Shown piece by piece: positions 1 through 6,255 of a stretch of 8,547 nucleotides of DNA. The stretch spans positions 1-8,547 of the forward strand of contig JANXNO010000096.1 of assembly GCA_025354075.1 (NCBI GenBank), in the 5' to 3' direction. How positions within the stretch are numbered: the first letter of the stretch is position 1; each line of letters opens with the position of its first letter. Both the position numbers and the translations under genes were made by a program. The notes under the pieces are model-generated. The model saw only the letters and a program-made list of their open reading frames with translations. It did no database searches and was not told the origin of the DNA. The DNA comes from Burkholderiales bacterium. Lineage in GTDB: Bacteria > Pseudomonadota > Gammaproteobacteria > Burkholderiales > Casimicrobiaceae.

Positions 1-120
1 GCGAAACACGCAATTCTCGAATGCCTTGGCGAGACGTTGTGGCAATCACAACGCACTGGGCAGGCGCTGGACGGTGCGCTGTATTTACAGTTATTACGGC
101 AGCGCCTACCCAGGATCTAG
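1..120 (+). CDS. C-terminal end of an unrecognised protein (partial)
   Basis: The first reading frame is open from base 1 and closes with TAG at 118-120, giving about 39 residues. The tail contains ETLWQSQRTG and then ALDGALYLQLLRQRLPRI. The mix of amphipathic leucine-rich helix and arginines looks like a genuine protein C-terminus rather than noise, but the piece is too short for statistics and the start lies outside the window. I do not recognise the family and assign no function. Two other frames are also open across part of this stretch, so the call rests on the protein-like character of this frame. The next plus-strand gene begins 175 bases downstream, so they need not share a transcript. 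Confidence 0.4.
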   Translation, partial: AKHAILECLGETLWQSQRTGQALDGALYLQLLRQRLPRI

Positions 121-295
121 CGACCTTGCGCGGAAGTGCGGGCAAGGCTTTGTCCGACGACCGACCGAGCGCTTTCCCTGGCAACGCCGCGCGGGAGCTG
201 TCGTAATCTCAGCCGATTCCTTGCCCGCCCGAGTGCCCGAGTAACTGACAGCGCTGGCGCCCTGCACCCCATGTGTCAAAGAATGGAGATCTAAC
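121..295. other. Intergenic stretch upstream of the small GTG gene
   Basis: GC-rich spacer between the partial gene ending at 120 and the GTG start at 296. No clear sigma-70 promoter pair or terminator is visible. The only useful signal is a Shine-Dalgarno-like GGAGA at 285-289, six bases before the GTG, which supports that start. Short open frames cross the stretch, but none has protein-like content. Confidence 0.4.
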
Positions 296-544
296 GTGAT
301 ATCTAAAGCTTCAACACCCGTTCCGAGCGCGGCACCCACAGCGCCACGCGAGTCGAAAACGGCAGTTCGCATCAATCAGCTGCCGGTCGATAAAATGCCG
401 CATGAACGTGACGAATCGTCCAGCGAACACGTCTCGCCGCCACGAAAGATCATGAAACAAGCTGCGGCGGACGTCGCGAGCGGGTTGAAAGATACAGATC
501 GTGGGACGGAGGCCGGCAAAGCGTACGCAAAGCAAAAGATCTGA
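296..544 (+). CDS. Small charged conserved-type protein, PHERDES motif, function unknown
   Basis: Encodes 82 residues from a GTG start with a good ribosome binding site (GGAGA at 285-289, six bases upstream). The protein has no cysteine or tryptophan, no signal peptide and no membrane segment. Residues 1-25 are rich in Ser, Pro, Ala and Thr and are probably disordered. Residues 35-41 read PHERDES. Residues 48-70 form a likely helix ending in LKDTDRG. From memory, small proteins with a PHERDES block followed by a PR...QA..D...G..DTD helix are common and uncharacterised in Burkholderiales. I could not confirm this by search, and no function is known to me. The gene stands alone, convergent with the delta-60 gene whose end is 217 bases away. 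The start site plus the recalled motif makes it more likely real than its length alone would suggest. Confidence 0.65.
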   Translation: MISKASTPVPSAAPTAPRESKTAVRINQLPVDKMPHERDESSSEHVSPPRKIMKQAAADVASGLKDTDRGTEAGKAYAKQKI

Positions 545-741
545 TTACTCCTCCCTAAGCACGACCGATGCTGGCTATGGCTCTCGGGAAGTGCGGCAGA
601 CAGCTTTAAGTGGCAAGCGCCCGTTTATGTAGGGCTGACAGTTAATTCGAAACAATGTCGACCTGAACGAAAAAAGCCACATAAGCCCCATAAAATCAAG
701 CTTTTGCGACATAAGCTGTTGCCCGACCGGCAGGCTGCGTA
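545..741. other. Convergent intergenic region without a gene
   Basis: Spacer between the ends of two converging genes. The right half, from about 600, is more AT-rich than its surroundings. It holds the exact octamer ACATAAGC twice (679-686 and 709-716), an AAGCTT palindrome at 698-703 and a run of A at 670-675. No open frame with coding character, no RNA gene and no strong terminator for the small plus-strand gene were seen. Confidence 0.4.
679..716. repeat. Pair of direct octamers, ACATAAGC, 30 bases apart
   Basis: ACATAAGC occurs at 679-686 and again at 709-716, a period of 30 bases, in an AT-rich pocket just past the end of the delta-60 gene. Two octamers may be chance. They could also be remnants of a longer repeat or a tandem binding site. 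No third copy was noticed. Confidence 0.3.
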
Positions 742-756
742 GCCCGCATGGCGGGC
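742..756 (-). terminator. Possible hairpin terminator of the delta-60 gene
   Basis: GCCCGC at 742-747 and GCGGGC at 751-756 form a perfect 6-base GC stem around a 3-base loop. It begins five bases past the TGA (762-764) of the minus-strand delta-60 gene. Position and strength suit transcription termination, but no run of U follows on the minus strand, so intrinsic termination is uncertain. It may act only as a 3' stabilising hairpin. Confidence 0.4.
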
Positions 757-761
757 CAAAG

Positions 762-2351
762 TCAAAACAGTTTCATCTTGCAGCGATTCAACCAAAACGA
801 CGTGACTGCCGCGGCATCGGTCCGCACGGCGCCACTTCCAATCGCGTTGGCAGTGAGTGCCGTTCCTTTGAGGCCGAGCATCGCACGCGCAAGCAACACA
901 CCGTCCGTGGTGGCCATTACTTTGCCGTCACCGTCGATATCCATGCTGCACGCAAACCCGGCGCTGGTGTCATTCTGCAGGCGGCCAATATCAATGGTGC
1001 CCCCGAGGCTAAAGTAGTTGGCGCGCCCGCTTAGCAGCACGCGTCCGGCGTCGTCGAGCAAAATGTTTTCGTACGATGACTGGTACGTGGCATTTGTAGT
1101 GCCGCCCCAAACCACCCGGGTGCTGCCGTCGCTGTGGCGTACCGTGACTCTTGGAAAAAACGGTCCTGCCCCACCGCTCGGCCCGTTTGTAACGGCGGTT
1201 TGGTAAATCTCTTGCTGTGGCGACAACGCAAACGTGAGTGTGGCGGCATGAATCGATGCGACGTAGGTGCCCACTAACGCGCCCGGTTGGCCGCCCGTTG
1301 GGTTGAATGTTGTGTCGAATGTCGCGGGTGCGGTCGCGCTGTATTTAATGCGGACCAATATTTCTGCTTCGCGATTGTTGAGGTCAGCAAGGTTTTGGCT
1401 GTATCCGCCGATCAGCAAAGTGCCGTCGTTGCCAAGCATCACCTGCGTTGGATAGTCATCATAGTCGCTCACGTAGAACTTGCCGCGCCCCGTCGCCTGC
1501 GTGCCATTGGGGTTGACGCTGCCGTAGCAAACGTAGCTGTAGACCGTCGAGCTCGGCGCGTTTTTGCAAGGACCGACGTAAAACAGACGGCCATCGGCGA
1601 GAAACTCAAGATCGGCGACACTTTCCGCACGCTCTGTGCCGAGTTGCGGAACCAAAAGATAGTGTGAGGAGGTACCGGTAAACGCAAGATCCGGCGTAAA
1701 GTCAGCATTCAACGCAAGAATGCACATGTCCATGTTGGCCGCCGCTGGGCCGCGCGGGCAGCCTGAAGCCATGCGAATTTTTCCGTCGGCTGCGACGCGA
1801 AGTCGACCGTTTTTGACGTCGCCAAAAGAGAACGACGTGCCGAATCCACCGGACGCTCCGTATGAGATGTCGAACACGCCGTTTTGCGTGAACCGCGCAA
1901 CGCAGAACGTCTTGTTAGCCGCGCCTGCGGGCTTGCATTCGCCGCCCACCACCAGTGCCTGATTACGTGGATCAATCGCCAAACCCGTGACGTTGGTGAG
2001 ATTGAGTTGCGCGGTGGGCCCGGACGCGAGACCGCCTGTGCCGAATGAGGCATCCTGCGAACCGTCGGCGTTGAAGCGTGTCAGGCAGAACGTCGTGTTG
2101 CCGCCCGTCGTGCATTCACCCGCGATGACCAGTTTTTGATCTGCGGTGAGCACCGAACGCGTCGTCGACACCCGACTTCCAGCGAACGTACCCATGAGAA
2201 TGGACGCTTTGCCATCAGTGGAGTAGGTCAGGTCGTAGTCGCCGGGCAGGGCGTGGGCCGTGCTGGTAAACAACGCGCCGGCGAGTACGAAAAGGCCCGC
2301 GAGTGAAAGGTTGTGGCGCAGCGCGGCTGGGATCAAATACGTTACAAACAT
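762..2351 (-). CDS. Exported delta-60 repeat (beta-propeller type) protein with dockerin-like C-terminus
   Basis: Encodes 529 residues. The ATG is preceded by GAGAG seven bases upstream (2359-2363). Residues 1-34 look like a Sec signal peptide: basic at R12, hydrophobic core about 16-30, then AHA before LPG, with cleavage likely after A34. The body consists of about seven degenerate delta-60 repeats of the form DGKLLVAG...F.L.RFNADGS.D.SFGTGG. Clear examples lie near residues 70-107, 125-170 and 187-225, and weaker ones near 250-290, 306-350, 376-412 and 431-460. This family is predicted to fold as a beta-propeller. Cysteine pairs C80/C89, C139/C150, C198/C210 and C262/C275 sit at equivalent places in the first four repeats. 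The tail holds a calcium-loop-like DIDGDGKVMATTDG (471-484), followed by LLARAMLGL, and is bracketed by C468 and C524. It is probably periplasmic, surface or secreted; ligand and role are unknown. It lies 129 bases after livF on the same strand and probably has its own transcript. Confidence 0.85.
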   Translation of the reverse strand: MFVTYLIPAALRHNLSLAGLFVLAGALFTSTAHALPGDYDLTYSTDGKASILMGTFAGSRVSTTRSVLTADQKLVIAGECTTGGNTTFCLTRFNADGSQDASFGTGGLASGPTAQLNLTNVTGLAIDPRNQALVVGGECKPAGAANKTFCVARFTQNGVFDISYGASGGFGTSFSFGDVKNGRLRVAADGKIRMASGCPRGPAAANMDMCILALNADFTPDLAFTGTSSHYLLVPQLGTERAESVADLEFLADGRLFYVGPCKNAPSSTVYSYVCYGSVNPNGTQATGRGKFYVSDYDDYPTQVMLGNDGTLLIGGYSQNLADLNNREAEILVRIKYSATAPATFDTTFNPTGGQPGALVGTYVASIHAATLTFALSPQQEIYQTAVTNGPSGGAGPFFPRVTVRHSDGSTRVVWGGTTNATYQSSYENILLDDAGRVLLSGRANYFSLGGTIDIGRLQNDTSAGFACSMDIDGDGKVMATTDGVLLARAMLGLKGTALTANAIGSGAVRTDAAAVTSFWLNRCKMKLF

Positions 2352-2480
2352 GCAATGGCTCTCAATGGGTAGTAAGGTGTCATGGTCGTTGCTTACAGAC
2401 GTAATGACTCTTACGCGACCGACATGAGGCCAGTTTTGTCGATAAAAACAGGCTGCTGTTTAGCCCCGCTCAGGCTGGCG
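2352..2480. other. Spacer between livF and the delta-60 gene
   Basis: The 129 bases between two minus-strand genes are less GC-rich than either neighbour. They hold a terminator-like hairpin close to livF and a ribosome binding site (GAGAG, 2359-2363) close to the delta-60 gene. A short inverted repeat, TTAC-agac-GTAA, lies at 2393-2404. I could not find a convincing -35/-10 pair on the minus strand, so the delta-60 promoter is not placed. Confidence 0.4.
2444..2461 (-). terminator. Candidate intrinsic terminator after livF
   Basis: Read on the minus strand, AAACAG-CAGC-CTGTTT folds into a 6-base stem with a 4-base loop whose 3' arm runs into TTTTT then ATC. It lies about 20 bases past the livF stop. 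The stem is short and not GC-rich, so it would be weak, but the U-run is on the correct side and the position suits the end of the liv operon. Confidence 0.4.
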
Positions 2481-3191
2481 TCAGAGCGCCAGATACTGAT
2501 CACGCAACGCTGGATCTGCCTCAAGCTCCGCAAAGCGGCCGCTGAATTTGACGCTGCCGCGATCTATCACCACGGCGCGGTCTGCGATGGCGCGTGCGAA
2601 GCGCAAATTTTGCTCGGACAGAATCACGCACAGCCCTTCGCGCTTCAACGCGTGCACACTTTTGGCAATGTGCGCAACGACAATCGGGGCCAAACCTTCG
2701 GAAGGCTCATCGAGCAAAATCGCCTTGGGATTGCCCATCAACGTACGCGCGATGGTGAGCATTTGCTGCTCGCCACCGGACATGTGCCCGCCTGGCCGAT
2801 CCAACATTTCTGCGAGTTTCGGGAAGAGTTCGCACACGCGCTCAATCGTCCAGCGCGGTGCATCGTTGACGTTCGCACGCGACGGCTGGCGACCCACTTC
2901 AAGATTTTCTGCGACGGTCAAGTCGGTGAAAATTCGACGGTCTTCGGGCACGTAGCCCAAGCCGCGTCGTGCAATGTCGTGCGCCGTGAGGCCAGCGATC
3001 AGCGCGCCATCAAAGCGCACTTCGCCCGTCACGTCCGGCAGCAAGCCCATGATCGCCTTCATCGTGGTTGATTTGCCCGCGCCGTTGCGACCGACCAGCA
3101 CCAACACCTCGCCCGCCTCTGCGGTGAAACTCACATCAAACAGCAATTGCGCGCGACCATGATGCACGCACAGATTTCGCACTTCAAGCAT
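2481..3191 (-). CDS. livF: LivF, ATP-binding subunit of branched-chain amino acid ABC importer
   Basis: One of the two cytoplasmic ATPases that drive a HAAT-type (Liv) importer for leucine, isoleucine, valine or similar substrates. The 236 residues match the usual LivF length. Walker A is GRNGAGKST at 34-42. The Q-loop region reads GYVPEDRR from 79, with Glu rather than Gln as is usual in LivF. The signature is MSGGEQQ at 137-143, Walker B AILLDEP at 157-163, and the D-loop region SEGLAP follows. The H-loop position reads EQN (193-195) in place of EHD, another normal LivF feature, so ATP hydrolysis probably relies on the partner LivG site. The ATG overlaps the end of livG by 8 bases and has GAGGG (3200-3204) eight bases upstream, indicating coupled translation. 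It is the last gene of the operon. The exact substrate cannot be read from an ATPase, and amide or urea relatives are possible. Confidence 0.95.
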   Translation of the reverse strand: MLEVRNLCVHHGRAQLLFDVSFTAEAGEVLVLVGRNGAGKSTTMKAIMGLLPDVTGEVRFDGALIAGLTAHDIARRGLGYVPEDRRIFTDLTVAENLEVGRQPSRANVNDAPRWTIERVCELFPKLAEMLDRPGGHMSGGEQQMLTIARTLMGNPKAILLDEPSEGLAPIVVAHIAKSVHALKREGLCVILSEQNLRFARAIADRAVVIDRGSVKFSGRFAELEADPALRDQYLAL

Positions 3192-3954
3192 TCGTCGCGC
3201 CCTCGATCACTGTGGCGCCGCCTAAATACACGGCGCGCACTTCTTCATTGGCGCGCACTTCATCAGGCGAGCCGTGGGCAATGATTCGACCGCGATTCAT
3301 CACGATGACGCGATCCGCAAAGCCGAACACTACATCCATGTCGTGCTCGGTAAACAACAGCGCAACATTGCGATCACGACAGGTTTTAACCGCGAGTTGC
3401 ATCAGCAACTCGCGCTCGGCCGGTGCCATCCCGGCTGTGGGTTCATCCATCAGCAACAGGCGGGGATTGTTGGCCAGGGCCATCGCCAGTTCGAGCCGTT
3501 TCAGGTCGCCGTACGCAAGCTCGGAGGCGGCGCGTCGCTCCTGCTCCGCCAACCCGATATCGGTCAGCAAACCCCAAGCGGCGCGCAGGCATTCACGCGG
3601 CGCCAGCGCGAGGGTTGAACACGCTTGACTCGCGTGACTCATCAGCGCCATCTGCACGTTTTCACGCACTGTCATTGACGCAAAGGTGGTGGTAATCTGA
3701 AACGTGCGCGCGACCCCGAGGCGAAACAATTGCTCCGGTGCTTTAGCCGTGATGTCCATGCCGTTCAGGCTGACCTGGCCAGCGTCGGGTTTGATCTGTC
3801 CGTTGATCAGGTTGAAGGTGGTGGTTTTTCCTGCACCATTCGGGCCGATCAGCGCGACAGTCTCGCCCGCCGCCACCGAAAAGTCGACGCCCTTGACGGC
3901 TGCAACCCCGCCGAACGATTTTTTGAGGCCGGATACGTCAAGCGCAGTTTTCAT
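3184..3954 (-). CDS. livG: LivG, ATP-binding subunit of branched-chain amino acid ABC importer
   Basis: Second ATPase of the Liv importer, 256 residues. The open frame extends upstream to 4287, but family homology begins at MKTALDVSGL. That ATG (3954) forms an ATGA overlap with the permease stop and has GGAG at 3961-3964 six bases before it, so the longer form is rejected. Walker A is GPNGAGKTT at 37-45, the Q-loop glutamine is Q86 in RTFQI, the signature is LAYGDLKR (146-153), Walker B is LLLMDEP (166-172), and the H-loop EHD has its histidine at 204. All catalytic elements are intact. The signature reads AYG rather than SGG, which is usual for LivG. The C-terminal 15 or so residues (about 242-256), past the AVYLGG block, are hydrophobic and look variable. 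It is translationally coupled to both neighbours and should pair with LivF beneath the fused permease. Confidence 0.95.
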   Translation of the reverse strand: MKTALDVSGLKKSFGGVAAVKGVDFSVAAGETVALIGPNGAGKTTTFNLINGQIKPDAGQVSLNGMDITAKAPEQLFRLGVARTFQITTTFASMTVRENVQMALMSHASQACSTLALAPRECLRAAWGLLTDIGLAEQERRAASELAYGDLKRLELAMALANNPRLLLMDEPTAGMAPAERELLMQLAVKTCRDRNVALLFTEHDMDVVFGFADRVIVMNRGRIIAHGSPDEVRANEEVRAVYLGGATVIEGATNA

Positions 3955-5837
3955 CGCGTTCTCCGTCGCGCGGTGATCGCTGCAAACCATGGCCCAATCG
4001 TGCCAACAATGCCCCGCGGGAACAGCAGCACCAGCAGCAAAATGATCGCCCCGAGTGCCGCCCGCCAATACTCTGTTGAGCGCGCCAGTGTGTCCTGCAG
4101 CCAGGTGAACGCAGCCGCGCCGACGATTGGCCCGAGCAGCGTGTTGACGCCACCGAGCAGCACCATGACCAATGCATCCACCGAGCGCGGAATCGACAGC
4201 ACTTCGGGTGAAATACTGCCCTTGGAAAATGCATAAACGACGCCCGCAACGCCGGCCAATGCGCCCGCAATCGTGAACGCGGCCCACTGCAATTTCGCAG
4301 GCGACAAACCAATCGCGCGGGCCTTTACCGGCGAGTCACGCGACGCTCGCAGGCTGTAGCCAAACGCCGTGTGAACCAGCCAAGCACAGAGCAGCAAACC
4401 CGTGCCGCATACGGCGAGCGCGAACCAGTAAAAATCCTCGCGAGCTGAAAGGAACGAAGGCGGCCAGATGCCAACGAGGCCGTTGCTGCCACCGGTCACT
4501 GCGTCCCACTGAAAGATAATCGACCAGGTGATCTGGGCAAACGCGAGCGTGAGCATCGCCATGTAGGTGCCGCTCAAGCGCACGCTGAACCAGCCGAACA
4601 GCAACGCGCCCGCGCCCGCCAATGCGATGCCGCTGCCCATTGCCAAAAAAATTCCGCAGCCCGTTTTGATTGCCAGCGCCGCGCCATAGGCACCCAATCC
4701 GAAGTACGCCGCATGACCAAACGAGCCCATGCCGCCAGGCCCGATGATGAGCCCAAGGCTCGCTGCAAACAGTGCGAACACCATCATGTCAATAGCCAGC
4801 ACCAGCGTGTATTCACTCCCTACTAGCGCAGGCAAAAACAGCATCACCAATGCGCCCACAGCGGCTGCAAGCAAGGCTGTGCGCGATGGCAATTGCACCA
4901 GCGTTTGGGCGACGCTTGCCGAGCGCGAATGCGTGATCGGTTTGCCAAACAGGCCATTCGGTTTGAACACCAGCACCAGCGCCATCACGATGAATTCGGC
5001 GACCAGCGTGAACTTGCTGAATTCGAAATCAACGCCGAACAACGTCGTGGCGCCCAGACCAATGCAGTACGCCTTGGCCAGAGAAATGATGATCGCTGCC
5101 ACAAACGCGCCGGGCAAACTGCCAAGCCCGCCGACCACAACCACCACGAAAACGTCCGCGATGATCGTCAAATCCATAGCCAGATTGGCCGGCTCGCGCG
5201 GCAACTGCAACGCGCCGCCGATGCCCGCCAAAAAACTGCCAAGTGCGAACACGGCCGTGAACAACAGTTTCTGGTTCACACCCAGCGCATCGGTCATTTC
5301 GCGATCGTGCGTTGCAGCGCGCAACAGCAATCCGAATCGCGTTTTTTTTAACAGCGTGGTCAGCGCAAACAGCATGGCAACCCCGAGCGCAATCAACAGC
5401 AAATCGTAAGTAGGAAACGCCTTGCCAAAAATATCGACGGCTCCACGAAACCCCGGTGCACGCGGCCCCAGCAAATCCTCCGGCCCCCAGATCGCCAGCG
5501 CCGCATCCTTGATGATCAGCACCAGGCCAAACGTCGCAATCAGTTGCAGCAACTCTGGCGCGTCGTAGATGCGGCGCAGGATCAAAAATTCAGCGATGAC
5601 ACCAATGGTGGCGACCACCAGTCCGGCCGCCAGCACGCCGCCCCAGAAACCCGTTGCGCCGCCGACGGTACTGGCTACGCTGTACGCCACGTACACGCCC
5701 AGCATGTAGAACGAGCCATGCGCAAAATTGACGATTCGCGTGACGCCGAAAATGAGAGACAGGCCAACGGCGACCAGGAACAGCGATGAAGCGGAGGCGA
5801 GACCGTTGAGGGTCTGGACGACTAACGAGGCAAGCAT
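3951..5837 (-). CDS. livHM: Fused LivH-LivM permease of branched-chain amino acid ABC importer
   Basis: One 628-residue integral membrane protein replaces the two usual permeases of about 300 residues each. Residues 1 to about 298 are LivH-like: GVTRIVNFAHG (31-41), the cytoplasmic loop RAATHDREMTDALGVN (173-188) that contacts an ATPase, and VVGGLGSLPGA (234-244). After a polar linker of about 20 residues (roughly 299-318), residues 319-620 are LivM-like: GPGGMGSFGHAAYFGLGAYG (366-385), the loop RASRDSPVKARAIGLSP (497-513) and LGGVNTLLGPIVGA (561-574). By eye each half has about eight hydrophobic segments. The basic tail is RRRTR. No stop or frame change lies at the junction, so this is a true fusion, a form I believe occurs in some Burkholderiales. 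The start is chosen at MLASLVV because LivH proteins begin there. It lacks a clear ribosome binding site, and the frame continues upstream to an ATG at 5930. An A8 run (5342-5349) lies at residues 163-166. Confidence 0.92.
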   Translation of the reverse strand: MLASLVVQTLNGLASASSLFLVAVGLSLIFGVTRIVNFAHGSFYMLGVYVAYSVASTVGGATGFWGGVLAAGLVVATIGVIAEFLILRRIYDAPELLQLIATFGLVLIIKDAALAIWGPEDLLGPRAPGFRGAVDIFGKAFPTYDLLLIALGVAMLFALTTLLKKTRFGLLLRAATHDREMTDALGVNQKLLFTAVFALGSFLAGIGGALQLPREPANLAMDLTIIADVFVVVVVGGLGSLPGAFVAAIIISLAKAYCIGLGATTLFGVDFEFSKFTLVAEFIVMALVLVFKPNGLFGKPITHSRSASVAQTLVQLPSRTALLAAAVGALVMLFLPALVGSEYTLVLAIDMMVFALFAASLGLIIGPGGMGSFGHAAYFGLGAYGAALAIKTGCGIFLAMGSGIALAGAGALLFGWFSVRLSGTYMAMLTLAFAQITWSIIFQWDAVTGGSNGLVGIWPPSFLSAREDFYWFALAVCGTGLLLCAWLVHTAFGYSLRASRDSPVKARAIGLSPAKLQWAAFTIAGALAGVAGVVYAFSKGSISPEVLSIPRSVDALVMVLLGGVNTLLGPIVGAAAFTWLQDTLARSTEYWRAALGAIILLLVLLFPRGIVGTIGPWFAAITARRRTR

Positions 5838-6015
5838 GGCCGTAACGATAGCGGGTTCTCTGCGTGCGCCACCGTCCGCATCTCCGCCAGAGCAGCGCTG
5901 GCGTTGCGGTGGGTCCGTGGCGCAACGCATCGGTCATTCTGAAACACCCTACTCAAGGCTGAATTTCACGAACTCAAGCCGCCCGCAACGCGATCAACTT
6001 TTAGCGCGATGCCAC

Positions 6016-6091
6016 ATTCAATAGGGGTATAACAGCTAATAACGTTATAAGTCGACTATTGGCATAAATAGCAGATATGCCCCTATTAAAT
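6016..6091. repeat. Long AT-rich imperfect palindrome between livHM and dnaE
   Basis: The ends AATAGGGG (6020-6027) and CCCCTATT (6080-6087) are exact inverted copies. The midpoint of these arms, 6053.5, is also the midpoint of a perfect AGTCGACT (6050-6057). Comparing the two halves of 6020-6087 base by base, 24 of 34 positions are complementary and three more are G-T, so a transcript could fold almost end to end. Outer matches continue at 6016-6018 with 6089-6091. A second perfect palindrome, ATAACGTTAT, sits at 6039-6048. It could be a binding site for one or more dimeric regulators, a long hairpin, or a small non-autonomous mobile repeat with terminal inverted repeats. No flanking target duplication was seen. 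Confidence 0.6.
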
Positions 6092-6149
6092 AAGGCTTTC
6101 GTACAAAAGTTGCCAGTCAACATCAAGGGATTGCAGCGCACCTGAGCCA

Positions 6150-6166
6150 GCGCTGCGTGTCAGCGC
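6150..6166 (+). other. Small GC hairpin upstream of dnaE
   Basis: GCGCTG (6150-6155) and CAGCGC (6161-6166) pair perfectly around a 5-base loop, CGTGT. No run of T follows, so it is not an intrinsic terminator. If dnaE transcription starts further upstream, it would lie in the dnaE leader. It may be chance in GC-rich DNA. Confidence 0.25.
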
Positions 6167-6255
6167 GGCGTCGGGCGATTTGTCGCAACCGACAGCAGGC
6201 GGGCATTGCAGCCGTTTGTGCAAACGCGGGCTCGCTGCTTCGTAAAATCAATGCA

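Larger units (their letters stand above)
5838..6255. promoter_or_regulatory. Divergent control region between liv operon and dnaE
   Basis: About 418 bases with no convincing gene. The first 100 bases (5838-5937) are GC-rich and could code for a longer permease N-terminus, but the residues they give are polar and not LivH-like. From about 6012 to 6110 the sequence turns AT-rich and holds the palindrome listed separately. From 6120 to 6240 it is GC-rich again with a small hairpin. Promoters for both directions should lie here. Plus-strand candidate: TTGGCA (6059-6064) with TATTAA (6084-6089), spaced 19, which is long. Minus-strand candidate: an extended -10 of TGTTATACC (complement of 6026-6034) without a good -35. 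Both are weak and both sit inside the palindrome. Confidence 0.4.

Noticed and set aside
79..90. CTGTATTTACAG, resembling a LexA box
   Set aside because: LexA half-sites CTGT and ACAG need eight bases between them; here there are four. It also sits within the partial coding frame.
679..716. CRISPR-like repeat spacing of the ACATAAGC octamers
   Set aside because: Only two copies of eight bases exist, with no third unit and no longer shared sequence, so there is no array.
2382..3071. 229-residue plus-strand frame opposite livF
   Set aside because: It is a shadow of livF, whose Walker, signature and other motifs are all present. The translation has no recognisable features.
3955..4287. Upstream extension of LivG by 111 codons
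   Set aside because: It overlaps the well-supported LivM half of the permease in another frame and has no family similarity. The internal ATG at 3954 has a ribosome binding site and the ATGA overlap.
4729..5409. 226-residue plus-strand frame opposite the permease
   Set aside because: The Ser/Asn/Thr/Ala-rich composition is the reverse complement of membrane-protein codons, with no domain and no ribosome binding site noted.
6020..6087. Integron attC site as an explanation of the palindrome
   Set aside because: The ends lack the attC core sequences (RYYYAAC and GTTRRRY), and no integrase or cassette-like gene is nearby.
6214..6225. GTTTG-TG-CAAAC inverted repeat before dnaE as an operator
   Set aside because: The arms are only five bases long, it matches no operator I know, and it is easily expected by chance.
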